Shown: positions 8,381-17,598, counted from the stretch's first letter. The stretch is DNA of 64,000 bases from Acidiflorens sp963847715 (GCA_963847715.1 CAWKAZ010000009.1:62001-126000); one strand, 5' to 3'. Numbers and translations are program-made. Notes: generated by a model not told the origin, from the letters alone.

Positions 8381-8812
8381 TTAAGGAACAACTGGTTTGC
8401 AACTTTGCGGGGCTCGAGCCTGAAGAACGGCTTCCAGCGTGCGCGGCATCTGCTTCGGAATTTCAAACACCACTACTTGCGAAACGGCATCGGCGCCGAG
8501 ATACGAGATGCGGAAATAGTGGCTGTGCTGGCGCATCTTGAGCAGCCCAACGGCGATCGCGGGCATCACGCCAAGATGATGCGAGACTTCTTTTGAGTAT
8601 GCGAACGACTCAATAGCGGCGTAGGGAATGTGCAGTTTCGTTCCCGAATAATCGAAGATCAAAGCAGCTTCGGACGTCGTGTCCAAGTGCCCGACGACGC
8701 CTGCATGCAGCGAGGGGCCCGTCCCGCCCAGGTACATGACCTGCTCATCCTCGACTGCCGCCAGTGGCAGCGCGAACCCGATTAGCAGACAAATCGTTAG
8801 CAATCTCTTCAT
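8381..8812 (-). CDS. Secreted protein of unknown function
   Basis: A 143-residue protein with a clear signal peptide (MKRLLTICLLIGFALPLAA). The mature part is a small mixed beta/alpha domain with no motif I recognise. It includes a hydrophobic strand-rich segment (SEAALIFDYSGTKLHIPY) that could be a PH-like or SH3-like fold. A good GGAGG Shine-Dalgarno supports the start. It lies downstream of a GntR regulator with a palindrome between the two, so GntR control is possible. Confidence 0.6.
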   Translation of the reverse strand: MKRLLTICLLIGFALPLAAVEDEQVMYLGGTGPSLHAGVVGHLDTTSEAALIFDYSGTKLHIPYAAIESFAYSKEVSHHLGVMPAIAVGLLKMRQHSHYFRISYLGADAVSQVVVFEIPKQMPRTLEAVLQARAPQSCKPVVP

Positions 8813-8874
8813 GCCGAACCTCCTCAGTGTTCAATTGCATTCTGAGCGATTTGGGGGATTGTGGAGCCGGAATT

Positions 8875-8896
8875 GTGACACTTTCCAGAGTGTTAC
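8875..8896. promoter_or_regulatory. Palindrome between the GntR gene and the secreted protein gene
   Basis: Arms GTGACACT and AGTGTTAC (one mismatch, 6-bp spacer) overlap the GntR stop codon. No T-run follows, so a regulator site is at least as likely as a terminator. Confidence 0.35.
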
Positions 8897-9807
8897 TCGG
8901 CGAGCGGGTTCTGGATGAATTCTACGTAACGGCGGAGTTCGGCGACGCAAGCCTCGGACAGCAATGGGAAGGGAATCGCGCGACAGTTGGCGGGTACCAG
9001 GGTCGCGGTGAGCGTGTCGCAGACTACTGCTGCCGTCTGCTGGAGTCCTCGCAGCCAGTTGGCTTTGCGCGCGTCTCGAAAGACGAGCGAGTCGGGATGG
9101 AATCCGGCCGCCTGCAGGATCGTGCGTGCCAGTTTTAGAAACTCGGGCCAGGCGGAGGCTACTCCGACGAGTGTCCCCGAGGGGGCGGGGAGCCATCCGG
9201 CAAGCGAAGATGTCACGGAGCTGGTTTGCAGCGTCAGCACGTCGATGCCTTCGGGCAGAGCCTTTCGGGCTAACGCAGCGCGATTCGGGAGAGCGACGGG
9301 AATGGCTCCGTCCACTGATTTCGCGCACTCCTTGATGCTGCAACTCTGGACGGGAAACTTGACCGCGTGCGCGATTTCTGCGGTCAGGATTTTTCTCAGT
9401 TCTTCGTCGGGCTCGACCAGCAGGAAGTGGTCGGGCGGCTGCAATTCGAGCCACTGACGCAGGCGGGAGCGCACGCTAGCGAGCGGCGCGCCGATTTCGC
9501 GTGCCGATCGGAAGAGTCGCGCGATCAATTGATCGAGAGCCATGGCCGACGGTGGCGGCAGGTCGGGCCGGCGCTCGCGGACGTACACGCCGCTGCCATG
9601 GCGGAATTCAACCCATTGCTCTTCCTGCAGCTGACGGTATCCGGCACTGACGGTGTTGGGATGGAGGCGAAAGCGGCGCGCTAGCTCTCTGGTACTGGGG
9701 AGGCGCTGGCCGGCGCGCAGATCGTCGCTGAGAATTCCGAGGATGATCTGGGTGACGAGTTGTTCGCGGATGGTGACTTCGCTGCCGCGGGCGAACCAGA
9801 GTTGCAC
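8893..9807 (-). CDS. GntR-family transcriptional regulator
   Basis: A 304-residue protein starting at GTG. Residues 10-75 form the GntR winged helix (LPSTRELARRFRLHPNTVSA), ending in the usual wing HGSGVYVRER. The remaining 220 residues are not an aminotransferase (MocR) domain and are not the common FadR or UTRA types. They have alternating hydrophobic strands and a segment (PSGTLVGVASAWPEFLKLA) that reads like a degenerate periplasmic-binding-protein fold, so a small-molecule effector is plausible. The DNA-binding part is secure; the target is unknown. The nearest candidates are itself and the secreted protein gene downstream. Confidence 0.8.
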   Translation of the reverse strand: MQLWFARGSEVTIREQLVTQIILGILSDDLRAGQRLPSTRELARRFRLHPNTVSAGYRQLQEEQWVEFRHGSGVYVRERRPDLPPPSAMALDQLIARLFRSAREIGAPLASVRSRLRQWLELQPPDHFLLVEPDEELRKILTAEIAHAVKFPVQSCSIKECAKSVDGAIPVALPNRAALARKALPEGIDVLTLQTSSVTSSLAGWLPAPSGTLVGVASAWPEFLKLARTILQAAGFHPDSLVFRDARKANWLRGLQQTAAVVCDTLTATLVPANCRAIPFPLLSEACVAELRRYVEFIQNPLAE

Positions 9808-9831
9808 GGGAACATCTTAAATGCGCTGTTA

Positions 9832-9880
9832 GCTTTTAGCTCTTGGCTTTTAGCTAAGGGTCAAAGGCTACGGCTAAGAG
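9832..9880. repeat. Heptamer-period intergenic repeat
   Basis: GCTTTTA/GCTCTTG/GCTAAGG units with a 7-nt period, followed by partly inverted copies (ctaagagctat), fill the gap between the GntR gene and the minus-strand operon upstream of it. Confidence 0.6.
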
Positions 9881-10432
9881 CTATTTTGCTGTCTTCTTTT
9901 GTTTCTTTACGTAGGCCTCTACTTCCGTCACGGTCTTGCGGTGGTCTTCGGCGCTTGAGTCCACGGTGTCGAGCGCGTCAGTCAGCAGGAATTCGTACAC
10001 GGTAGCTTCTTCGGCGTTCGTATTGGCGGCGTTTTTGATGGCGCGCAGCTTGGACTGGAATTCCGTGTCGGCTTCGATGATGAGCTTGAGTGGCTTGCGA
10101 ATGTCGTCTTTGCGGCCGACGTACATGTCGATGTTGTCGTTGAGTTCGTCGTAGAGCGCGAGAAAATCTTCGAGCATGTCGTGGGTCTGGCGGGCGCGAT
10201 CGACGGTCTTGGGGTCGCTGCGCATTTGTTCAAGCTTCGTCATGCGATCCCGGGAAAACTGCACGTAAAGCTTTAAGCGCTCGGGCGGGTCGAGCATGGC
10301 GTCGCGGAGTTGGTCAACTTCCAGCGGATTCAGGGGGTCGCGGCGCTTTTGCGCGCTTAGCAGACTGGAAAGAGAGAGCGCGAGGACGATGGCCAAGCCG
10401 AATGCCATCCGCCAGCATGGGACCGGCTTCAT
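9881..10432 (-). CDS. Secreted protein of unknown function
   Basis: A 183-residue protein with an N-terminal signal peptide (about 1-28, ending LLSAQ). The mature part is almost wholly helical and charged, with possible coiled-coil stretches, and ends in a Lys-rich tail. I recognise no domain. Its ATG overlaps the stop of the upstream gene by 4 bp, and that gene is 4 bp from a TPR protein gene. The three probably form one operon of envelope proteins. Confidence 0.6.
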   Translation of the reverse strand: MKPVPCWRMAFGLAIVLALSLSSLLSAQKRRDPLNPLEVDQLRDAMLDPPERLKLYVQFSRDRMTKLEQMRSDPKTVDRARQTHDMLEDFLALYDELNDNIDMYVGRKDDIRKPLKLIIEADTEFQSKLRAIKNAANTNAEEATVYEFLLTDALDTVDSSAEDHRKTVTEVEAYVKKQKKTAK

Positions 10433-10869
10433 TTTTTCTCCTTCTTGAACATCTCTTTGAGCAGGTCGGTGCGGATATCTTCGAGGTGGCGGATGGCTTG
10501 TTCGACGGGAGCTTGATCTTCGAAGGCGAGAGTGCGTTTGAGATCTCGCAACCGGTCGGCAATCTTGCGGACGTCGATTTCCACGTTCTTGAGGTGTTTC
10601 TTAGTTTCCGTCGCAGCGTCGCGCGCCTTGTCGCAATAAGACACCACGTCTCCGACAGCCGCGCTCGCGTCCTGGACCTTACCGTCGGCGTAGAGCTTGT
10701 CTGCATTGCGCAACTCATGCTGTGCAATTTGGATGGCGAGCGGGGCCTTGTCTTCGGGACGAGCAGTTGCAAAACGTGCTTTGAGTCCGTCGATGGTTTC
10801 TTCTTTGGCCGAGGTGCACACGACCAGCGCGAAGGCTAGAAAGAAAACCGATATGGCCAGTCCGCGCAT
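10429..10869 (-). CDS. Secreted helical protein of unknown function
   Basis: A 146-residue protein with a signal peptide (about 1-21, LAFALVVCTSA). The mature chain is helical and Lys/Asp/Arg-rich with heptad-like spacing (RKIADRLRDLKRTL), so a coiled coil is likely. No enzyme motif is seen. It is translationally coupled to the downstream secreted protein (4-bp overlap) and starts 4 bp after the TPR protein, which suggests a shared complex in the periplasm. Confidence 0.6.
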   Translation of the reverse strand: MRGLAISVFFLAFALVVCTSAKEETIDGLKARFATARPEDKAPLAIQIAQHELRNADKLYADGKVQDASAAVGDVVSYCDKARDAATETKKHLKNVEIDVRKIADRLRDLKRTLAFEDQAPVEQAIRHLEDIRTDLLKEMFKKEKK

Positions 10870-10873
10870 GGTT

Positions 10874-12223
10874 TCAACGCTTTTTCGGCTCGATTGCGAT
10901 CAGGCGATGTCGAGCCTGCCATTCCTGATCGGGATACTTCCCGCCAGCGGAATCGAGAAATTGATGATAATCGACGGACGCCTGTTTGTAGTCACGCAGA
11001 TGATCGTAGGCCGAGGCGCGGAAGAAGTAGCAGAGCGCGGGCATCTCGGCATTGAGCTTTTCGCGTATATCGAGAGCCTTGATGGTGAGCTCGTAATTCT
11101 TGTTCTCGCTGGCCGCGAAGGCCAGATCGACGTAGACGTCGGGCCAGTCTTTCCTCAACTGGACAGCACTCCAGAATTCCTGCTGCGCCTCGGGAAACTT
11201 CTTCTGGCGTAATAAGGCCTGTCCCAGGCCGCGGTGCAGTTGGGGATCGTTCGGATGAGCAACGAGCAGCGAGTGATACATGGTTTCCGCAAGATCGTTC
11301 TTTCCGGCGGCGGAATAAAGATCGGTGAGTTCACGTTGTGCGTCGGCGTCGGCGGGTGCAAGTTTCAGCGCGGTCTGGAACTCGGTGATCGCGTCATCAT
11401 TCTTATTCTGAGCCGCGAGTACGCGCCCGAGTTGGAGATGAATGCCGGCATCATCCGGACGCTCGCCGGCGAGGCGGCGCAACATCGGTTCGGCATCGCC
11501 CAAGCGGCCAGACTTCATATAGATGTTGGTAAGGCCGATGGTGGCCTCGGAGGAGCGCGGGTCAAGCGCCAGGACTTGTTTGTATTCAGGTTCCGCGGCT
11601 GTGAATTCCCTCTGTCGCTCATGCAGCAGAGCAGCAGAGAGATGGGGCTCGGGATCTTTGGGTGTGAGCCCAGCAGCTTGGGCATAGGCTTTGAGCGCCT
11701 CGTCCGGGTTTGTATTTTCGAGCAGGTGTGCGATGGCGAGCCAGGCGCGCGCCTTGCCTTCCTCCGGCCGGGAAGTGGGCTTGAGCGTGGTTGCTGCGCG
11801 AAGAAATTTCTCGGCCTCGGGATCGTGCGCGCGATCGAGCATGAGGCCGAGGTTCAGGTTCGATTCGAAGACGTCGGGTTTGGCAGCGACGGACTTGCGA
11901 TAGGCGGCGATGGATTCGTCCGAGCGGTTTAGACGATTCAGTACGAACCCGAGGTCGAACCACGCCTGGTAGTTGTTGGCATCCTTCTCGATCGCCTTTT
12001 TCAGGAGGGCTTCCGCGGCGGGAAAGTCGTTCTTCTGGATCGCGTCTTCTGCCTGAGCGATCTCCGCCGATTGATCTTCGACAAGTTCTTTATGATGCCG
12101 GACGGTAGTGTGGGTTTGTGAGAACAGAGCGCTGCAAGTGGTCAGAACGATGACGATGAGAGGCCACACAAAGCTCCACCGACGGGTTTTTCTACTGGTC
12201 GCCTTTGAGCACCGCGTGTCCAT
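10874..12223 (-). CDS. Exported TPR-repeat protein
   Basis: A 449-residue protein with an N-terminal hydrophobic segment (about 17-38) acting as signal peptide or anchor. It is followed by about ten tetratricopeptide repeats; typical units are EALLKKAIEKDANNYQAWFD and FQTALKLAPADADAQRELTD. TPR arrays bind protein partners and this one carries no catalytic domain. Its start lies 32 bp inside the 3' end of uvrA, an overlap that suggests co-transcription with it even though the functions differ. Two small secreted proteins follow directly. Confidence 0.78.
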   Translation of the reverse strand: MDTRCSKATSRKTRRWSFVWPLIVIVLTTCSALFSQTHTTVRHHKELVEDQSAEIAQAEDAIQKNDFPAAEALLKKAIEKDANNYQAWFDLGFVLNRLNRSDESIAAYRKSVAAKPDVFESNLNLGLMLDRAHDPEAEKFLRAATTLKPTSRPEEGKARAWLAIAHLLENTNPDEALKAYAQAAGLTPKDPEPHLSAALLHERQREFTAAEPEYKQVLALDPRSSEATIGLTNIYMKSGRLGDAEPMLRRLAGERPDDAGIHLQLGRVLAAQNKNDDAITEFQTALKLAPADADAQRELTDLYSAAGKNDLAETMYHSLLVAHPNDPQLHRGLGQALLRQKKFPEAQQEFWSAVQLRKDWPDVYVDLAFAASENKNYELTIKALDIREKLNAEMPALCYFFRASAYDHLRDYKQASVDYHQFLDSAGGKYPDQEWQARHRLIAIEPKKR

Positions 12224-15119
12224 TCAAGACCTGCTTCAGGTACTGCCCAGTGTATGAGTTGTTCAATTCCGCGATTGCTTCCGGAGGGCCTGCACCTACT
12301 AGGTTACCGCCACGATTTCCGCCTTCCGGGCCGAGGTCGATCACCCAATCTGCGGTCTTAATAACCTCGAGATTGTGCTCGATGACGACAATTGAGCCCC
12401 CTGCATCGATTAGACGCCGGAAAGCGGAAAGGAGCTTGCTGACATCGTCAAAATGTAGTCCTGTTGTGGGTTCGTCAAAAATGTAGAGCACGCGGCGCTT
12501 GCGTTTGGGCGTGTCTCCGTTCTCTGCCGGACGGCTGATGGGGCGGATTCCGGGCTGCAGGTGCGCGGCTAGCTTCATGCGCTGGGCTTCGCCTCCGGAA
12601 AGCGTGGTCGCCGACTGACCGAGCCGCAGATAGCCGAGGCCGACTTCGTCGAGGACGCGCAGTTTCTCGGTGAGCCGGGGAACTTCGGCGAAAAACTTCA
12701 GAGCTTCGCGAATGGTGAGGTTCAGGACCTCGTGAATATTCTTTCCTTTGTAGGTAATCTCCAGCACTTGCGGTTTGTAGCGCGTGCCCTTGCACTCGTC
12801 GCAGACCAGTTCGACGTCGGCGAGGAATTGCATTTCGACGGTGACGGTGCCGTCGCCCTGACAGTTCTCACAGCGGCCGCCGGGGACGTTGAAGGAGAAA
12901 TGTCCGGCAGGGAAACCGCGCTTTTTCGCCTCGGGCAAGGAAGAGAAAACTTCGCGGATGATATCGAACGCCTTGATATAAGTGACCGGATTCGAGCGCG
13001 GCGTGCGTCCAATGGGCGATTGATCGACGAGAACCACTTCGTCGAGGTAGTCGTCGCCTTCAATACTGTCCCATAGAACGGCTGACGTGCTGTTCGTCTG
13101 CCGCTTGGCGATAGCGATTCCCTGATAAAGCACATCGTGGAGCAGCGATGATTTGCCCGAGCCCGAAACTCCGGTGATGGCAACCAGCATGCTCAAGGGG
13201 ATATCGAGATCGATGTGCTTCAGATTGTGCGATCGCGCTCCAGTGATGCGGAGCTTGTGCGGTCCGGGTTCGCGGCGCTTGGTCGGAATCTGAATATGAA
13301 GCTCGTCGGCGAGATAGCGTCCGGTGAGCGAGTGTGGCATTTTCAGGATCTCGTTATACGTTCCCGCGCCCACTACTTTGCCACCGTTCTCGCCGGCGCC
13401 CGGACCGAGATCGAGAATGTGGTCGGCGGCGCGCATGATGTCGGGATCGTGCTCGACGACGAGGATGGTATTGCCGAGGTCGCGCAGGTCATGCAGGATC
13501 TTGATGAGGCGATGGGTGTCCCGGCTATGCAGGCCGATGGAAGGCTCGTCGAGCACATAAAGGGTGCCGACCAGGCGCGACCCGAGAGAGGTCGCGAGCT
13601 GAATGCGCTGCGCTTCGCCGCCAGACAGCGTAGATGAAAGCCGGTCCAGCGTAAGGTACTCAAGTCCGACTTCATTGAGAAAACGCAGGCGCTCGCGCAG
13701 TTCAACCAGAAGCTTGTCCGCAATCGCGGCCTGTTGAGGTGAGAGGTCAAGGCCGGCGAAGAAGCGGGCTGCTTCCTCGACCGTCATAGTGCACACCTCG
13801 CAGATGTTCTTGCCATCGATCTTTACCTGACGGGCCTCGACCCGCAGACGGGTCCCTCCGCACGCGGAGCAGAGCGAGTATCCGCGATAGCGGCTGAGAA
13901 AGACGCGGACGTGCAGCTTGTACTTCTTGCGCTCGAGATGCTGGAAGAAGCCGCGGACACCGCCAAAATTCTTATCGCCATCGACGATCAGCTTTTGCTG
14001 TTCGGGATCCAGTTCATACCAGGGTACGTCGAGCGGGATCCCGGCTTGGCGCGCGTAGCGCTTGAGTTCAGTGAACAGCGGCCGGTACTTGGGCTTCGTC
14101 CAGGGGTCAATGGCGCCTTCATTAATGGTCTTGCTTTTGTCGGGGATGACGAGATCGAGGTCGAAATCGATGGTATTGCCGAAACCTTGACAGCGCGGAC
14201 ACGCCCCATAGGGATTGTTGAACGAAAACAGTCGCGGCTCAGGCTCCTCGTAACGGCTGCCGTCGTGCTTGCACTCGAAACGCTGGGAGAAACGCAGTCG
14301 CCGGGATGGCTCGCCTTCGCGCGGAGCAGTTTCGAAGATCACTTCACCAGCTTCGCGGTAGCCGATTTCGATGGCATCGACAATACGTGAGCGCTGATCG
14401 GCTGCAACGACAAGTCGATCGACTAGTCCGAAAACGGGTTCGGCAAAGTTGACTTCGAGCAAGGATTCCGGCGTGGAAAACTCGAAGATCTGGCCATTCT
14501 GAAAGAGGCGATTGAAGCCGCGTTTGCGGAGGTCGAACAGACGCACCCGCATCGCATCGGAGATTGTGGTGGCGACCTGAGCAGCTTCGGCCGCTTTCTT
14601 TTTTCCACGAGACTTCTTGGGCTTCTCTTCAGCGGCGGATGTGTAGGGCTGAATCGGGAACAGCACATTCAGGCGTGTGCCTTCGCCGAGAGCGAGCACG
14701 CTCTCGACGACTTCGTCTACCGTGTCTTTCTTTACTTCCTGTCCACAGGTTAGGCAATACGTGCGCCCGATGCGGGCGAAGAGCAGGCGTAGGTAATCGA
14801 AGATTTCGGTAGCGGTAGCAACGGTCGAGCGCGGGTTGCGGGTGGAGTTCTTCTGCTTGATAGCAACGGCGGGGGCGATGCCATCGATCAAGTCGACATC
14901 CGGCTTTTCGATCCGCTCGAGAAACTGCCGCGCATAGGCCGACAACGATTCGACATAACGGCGCTGCCCTTCGGCGTAGATGGTATCGAAGGCAAGCGAC
15001 GATTTCCCCGAACCGGAGACACCGGTGACCACGGTCAGGGCGTTGTGCTCGATTTCAAAATCAATGTTCTTGAGGTTGTGAACCCGGGCCCCACGAACGA
15101 CTATGCTGTCTGTCGACAT
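12192..15119 (-). CDS. uvrA: Excinuclease ABC subunit A
   Basis: A 975-residue UvrA, the damage sensor of nucleotide excision repair. It has two ABC ATPase modules: Walker A GVSGSGKSS at 33-41 and a second GVSGSGKSSLL in the C-terminal half. Both LSGGEAQR signatures are present, and Walker B is seen as DEPSIGLH and DEPTTGLH. Zinc-binding Cys pairs are visible (CPRCQGFG, CSACGGTR, CENCQGDG, CDECKGTR). It is slightly longer than typical UvrA owing to a Lys-rich linker near 165-180 (KPKKSRGKKKAAEA) and an insert between the C-terminal signature and Walker B. A TATAAT -10-like element (15168-15173) lies about 50 bp before the ATG. Confidence 0.97.
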   Translation of the reverse strand: MSTDSIVVRGARVHNLKNIDFEIEHNALTVVTGVSGSGKSSLAFDTIYAEGQRRYVESLSAYARQFLERIEKPDVDLIDGIAPAVAIKQKNSTRNPRSTVATATEIFDYLRLLFARIGRTYCLTCGQEVKKDTVDEVVESVLALGEGTRLNVLFPIQPYTSAAEEKPKKSRGKKKAAEAAQVATTISDAMRVRLFDLRKRGFNRLFQNGQIFEFSTPESLLEVNFAEPVFGLVDRLVVAADQRSRIVDAIEIGYREAGEVIFETAPREGEPSRRLRFSQRFECKHDGSRYEEPEPRLFSFNNPYGACPRCQGFGNTIDFDLDLVIPDKSKTINEGAIDPWTKPKYRPLFTELKRYARQAGIPLDVPWYELDPEQQKLIVDGDKNFGGVRGFFQHLERKKYKLHVRVFLSRYRGYSLCSACGGTRLRVEARQVKIDGKNICEVCTMTVEEAARFFAGLDLSPQQAAIADKLLVELRERLRFLNEVGLEYLTLDRLSSTLSGGEAQRIQLATSLGSRLVGTLYVLDEPSIGLHSRDTHRLIKILHDLRDLGNTILVVEHDPDIMRAADHILDLGPGAGENGGKVVGAGTYNEILKMPHSLTGRYLADELHIQIPTKRREPGPHKLRITGARSHNLKHIDLDIPLSMLVAITGVSGSGKSSLLHDVLYQGIAIAKRQTNSTSAVLWDSIEGDDYLDEVVLVDQSPIGRTPRSNPVTYIKAFDIIREVFSSLPEAKKRGFPAGHFSFNVPGGRCENCQGDGTVTVEMQFLADVELVCDECKGTRYKPQVLEITYKGKNIHEVLNLTIREALKFFAEVPRLTEKLRVLDEVGLGYLRLGQSATTLSGGEAQRMKLAAHLQPGIRPISRPAENGDTPKRKRRVLYIFDEPTTGLHFDDVSKLLSAFRRLIDAGGSIVVIEHNLEVIKTADWVIDLGPEGGNRGGNLVGAGPPEAIAELNNSYTGQYLKQVLNGHAVLKGDQ

Positions 15120-15314
15120 CTTCCCCTGGCACTACAGATGGATCCAAAATCGATAGTGAATCTTTCTATTATAAATCGTCGGCGGTCGCCGGCAGGAAGC
15201 CTAAAAGCTAGATGAGGTTACGACTTCAATGTGAACGTGGGCGGCGGAGCCAAAGGGGAAGGATTGGGTGTTTTCCGAACAGCTCCAGAACCTGAGATTC
15301 GGTCCGAGGTCCTG

Positions 15315-15761
15315 CTAGTGCCGGTCAGATCCGGTCTGGGGGCCAAAAGATTTCTCAGTTCCATCGATCAGAGCTTGTTTCTCGGCTGCCGTGAGTCTCG
15401 CGTCGGGATGCATCGGGAGGTAGTACCACGGCGGCATGTCACCTTTTCTCACCTGCTCGGCGATGTCCTTGGCGTGTCGTTGCGGAACTTTCCAGTCGGT
15501 AAAATTCAGATGCCTGCGGCCGACATTCACATCTCTCTGGAGAAGCCACGATACGGGTGCGACATTGGAGTACCAGGGCCACACGGTTTCGTTGCTGTGA
15601 CAATCAAAGCAGGCCCGGTGGATCAATTGCCTCGTTTCCGGCGAATTCCACGCGGGCTCGCCAGTCGCCGAAGGATTCTTGTGGTTGTGGCCGAATGGAA
15701 TGAATTGAATGAAGACAGCAGTCAACAAAATCCATTTGAGAATCCTCATAGAGACGTACAT
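15315..15761 (-). CDS. Haem-binding domain protein, putative monohaem cytochrome c
   Basis: A 148-residue exported protein. I start it at the ATG 15761, preceded by AAGG, rather than at an upstream in-frame ATG, because a signal peptide/anchor (RILKWILLTAVFIQFIP) follows at once. The CFDCH motif would bind haem c covalently. The surrounding pattern (WPWYS, PVSWLL, GRRHLNFTDW, GDMPPWYY) matches the Haem_bd family (PF14376 type), small periplasmic haem proteins of unknown partner. A cytochrome oxidase subunit III gene lies nearby in the same direction. Confidence 0.78.
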   Translation of the reverse strand: MYVSMRILKWILLTAVFIQFIPFGHNHKNPSATGEPAWNSPETRQLIHRACFDCHSNETVWPWYSNVAPVSWLLQRDVNVGRRHLNFTDWKVPQRHAKDIAEQVRKGDMPPWYYLPMHPDARLTAAEKQALIDGTEKSFGPQTGSDRH

Positions 15762-15980
15762 TAAGCAACCTTGGCAGAAACTTCGGGGGCTGTCCATCGC
15801 GCTAGGCCGCTGTGCCGTGGGCGCAGGCGAGAAGTTCGCGACGCTCGGCAGCTTCCCGACGCAGGTCGCAAAACGACAATCACAATAACACGGAAACGAG
15901 TTGTCCATCAGCTTGCGGTTCGAGTGTAGAGGTTCAGGTAGTGGCCGTTGTGAATCGAATCGCTAAGAATTAAAGACGAC

Positions 15981-16727
15981 TCACTGTGCCGCGAATGAAA
16001 ACAATACGAGGATGTAGATCCACAGGCCCGTCATCGCATGCCAGTACCAGGAGGTGATATCGATGATGATGCGGCGCGTTTCTACGGGACGATGCAGAAT
16101 AGCCGCGGCGTTAGCGACCAGCAGAGCGATGATGCCACCCGAAAGATGCTGTCCATGCATCGCGGTGAGCATGTAGACGAAGGAACTGCTGGTACCGCCG
16201 GCAAAGTGAAATCCGCGAGAAGAAAGTTGGCTCCAAACCAAGAGCTGTCCGGCAAGAAATAGCATTCCGAGAATCGTGGTCAGCGACAGCCATGGAAAGT
16301 GATGCTCATCGCCGAGCGAGACGCCAGGAATGGATTGGACGGGCGCTAGCGCGGCTTCTCGCGTGATGCTACGCCGCGCGCGGTCGATGGTCAGGCTGCT
16401 GAGAATAAGGATGGCCGTGTTGGCGAACAGCAGGCTCCAAGGCAAATGGACGGGAAGCCACATTCTCTTGTAGGTTGCGTCGCTGACATCCATCCCGACA
16501 AAACCCCGCCGGATTAGGTATGCCGCCGTGAAAGAAATGAAGAGCACGAGGATGGGAGCCATCGCGATAGCCAATCCCATCCGCGCCTTGCGCAGGCGGT
16601 CGCCGTAATTGGGGATGAAGTCTGGGCGACTGTCGCCGCCGCCACCGCCACCACCGCCGGTACGAGGCGGAAGGGATGCTCCGTGGTGGCCGGTGGGACG
16701 CGTCGGAACTGGAGTCAGTCGGGACAT
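15981..16727 (-). CDS. Haem-copper oxidase subunit III
   Basis: A 248-residue membrane protein of the cytochrome c oxidase subunit III family, with five predicted helices, the region FISFTAAYLIRR, and the late motifs MHGQHLSGG and WYWHAMTGLWIYI. An N-terminal poly-Gly run (eight Gly) follows a Pro/Thr-rich start. Subunits I and II are not nearby, so this is an orphan or belongs to an oxidase whose other parts are elsewhere. It is divergent from the methyltransferase gene. Confidence 0.85.
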   Translation of the reverse strand: MSRLTPVPTRPTGHHGASLPPRTGGGGGGGGDSRPDFIPNYGDRLRKARMGLAIAMAPILVLFISFTAAYLIRRGFVGMDVSDATYKRMWLPVHLPWSLLFANTAILILSSLTIDRARRSITREAALAPVQSIPGVSLGDEHHFPWLSLTTILGMLFLAGQLLVWSQLSSRGFHFAGGTSSSFVYMLTAMHGQHLSGGIIALLVANAAAILHRPVETRRIIIDITSWYWHAMTGLWIYILVLFSFAAQ

Positions 16728-16784
16728 GGCAGGCCTCGGCGTCGCCGGCTGGAATCAGCACCTCTGAGAATAGAATCGAAAAAC

Positions 16785-17384
16785 ATGTCGATCTCTTCTT
16801 CCGATAGCGGACGCGACGAACGGGAACACTGGAACCAGAAATACGCGGGGTCGCCCAGCCATTGGCTAGAGCCCGACGCTTTTCTGCCGTGGGCATTCTC
16901 CGAATACATTCGGCCGGCGTTTCCTCGCGGAGGAACGGCGCTCGACGTTGCGGGAGGAGCCGGACGCCACGCGATCTGGCTCGCGAAACAAGATTGGGAA
17001 GTCACGCTGATCGACATCTCGGATACCGGAGTCGAGCAGGCACGGCAGAATGCCGGGCCGCTCGCGTCTCACATTCACTTTGTAGTAAATGATCTCACTC
17101 ACTTTCAAGCTTCGCAAATGCAGTTTGACGTAGTCATGGTGTTCTTTTATCTGGAGCGCCAGATTTTTCCTGAAATCGTGAAGGCACTAAAGCCGGGCGG
17201 GCTGCTTATCTACAAGACTCACATTGTGGCGCAGGCGAAGCTGGCGAAGGGGCCGAAGAATCCGGCGAACATGCTCCAACCGGAGGAGCTTCCGAAATTA
17301 GCGGCTGGTTTGCGCGTTTTGTATTACCGAGAACATGTGGCCGAGAAAGCGACGGCGGAATTACTAGCAAAGAAGGAGAATTGA
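16785..17384 (+). CDS. SAM-dependent methyltransferase (TehB/class I type)
   Basis: A 199-residue cytoplasmic protein, started at ATG 16785 because an upstream in-frame extension overlaps the divergent gene and is Arg-rich. It begins with EHWNQKYAGSPSHW, common in TehB-like methyltransferases. The SAM motif is ALDVAGGAGRHAIWLA, followed by VTLIDIS and the post-II motif LKPGGLLIY. The substrate is unknown; relatives detoxify tellurite or act on small molecules. It lies just outside the left border of the genomic island. Confidence 0.8.
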   Translation: MSISSSDSGRDEREHWNQKYAGSPSHWLEPDAFLPWAFSEYIRPAFPRGGTALDVAGGAGRHAIWLAKQDWEVTLIDISDTGVEQARQNAGPLASHIHFVVNDLTHFQASQMQFDVVMVFFYLERQIFPEIVKALKPGGLLIYKTHIVAQAKLAKGPKNPANMLQPEELPKLAAGLRVLYYREHVAEKATAELLAKKEN

Positions 17385-17434
17385 GCCGACACCAGCCCAG
17401 ACCGCCTTCTGGAAATAAAAACCATCAAGAAAAG

Positions 17435-17481
17435 AATGGCGGGGACGACGGGACTCGAACCCGCGGCCTCTGCCGTGACAG
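17435..17481 (-). repeat. attL: duplicated 3' end of tRNA-Asp
   Basis: 47 bp identical to 31035-31081, covering the tRNA-Asp 3' end from CCA back through the T arm and variable loop to the anticodon stem-loop. The 5' half of the tRNA is missing, so this is the displaced attachment-site copy left by site-specific integration and marks the left border of the island. Confidence 0.9.
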
Positions 17482-17525
17482 AGTCGCTGGCCGATGTAAC
17501 TTATTGGAACTGAACGGTACTGACA

Positions 17526-17598
17526 GCCCGTTCTTAGTCCTCTAAGGCAACTCAAGAGAACTCTTTGCCCGTTCTATTGGACCCAGATCGGACCCAGA
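17526..17598. repeat. Paired short direct repeats beside attL
   Basis: GCCCGTTCT at 17526-17534 and 17567-17575, and GGACCCAGA at 17579-17587 and 17590-17598. Paired short repeats close to an att core are what arm-type integrase or excisionase sites look like. The rest of the 17482-17678 gap shows no gene. Confidence 0.45.

Noticed and set aside
17435..17481. Possible second tRNA-Asp gene
   Set aside because: Only the 3' part is present; the D arm and 5' acceptor strand are missing, so it cannot fold as a tRNA.
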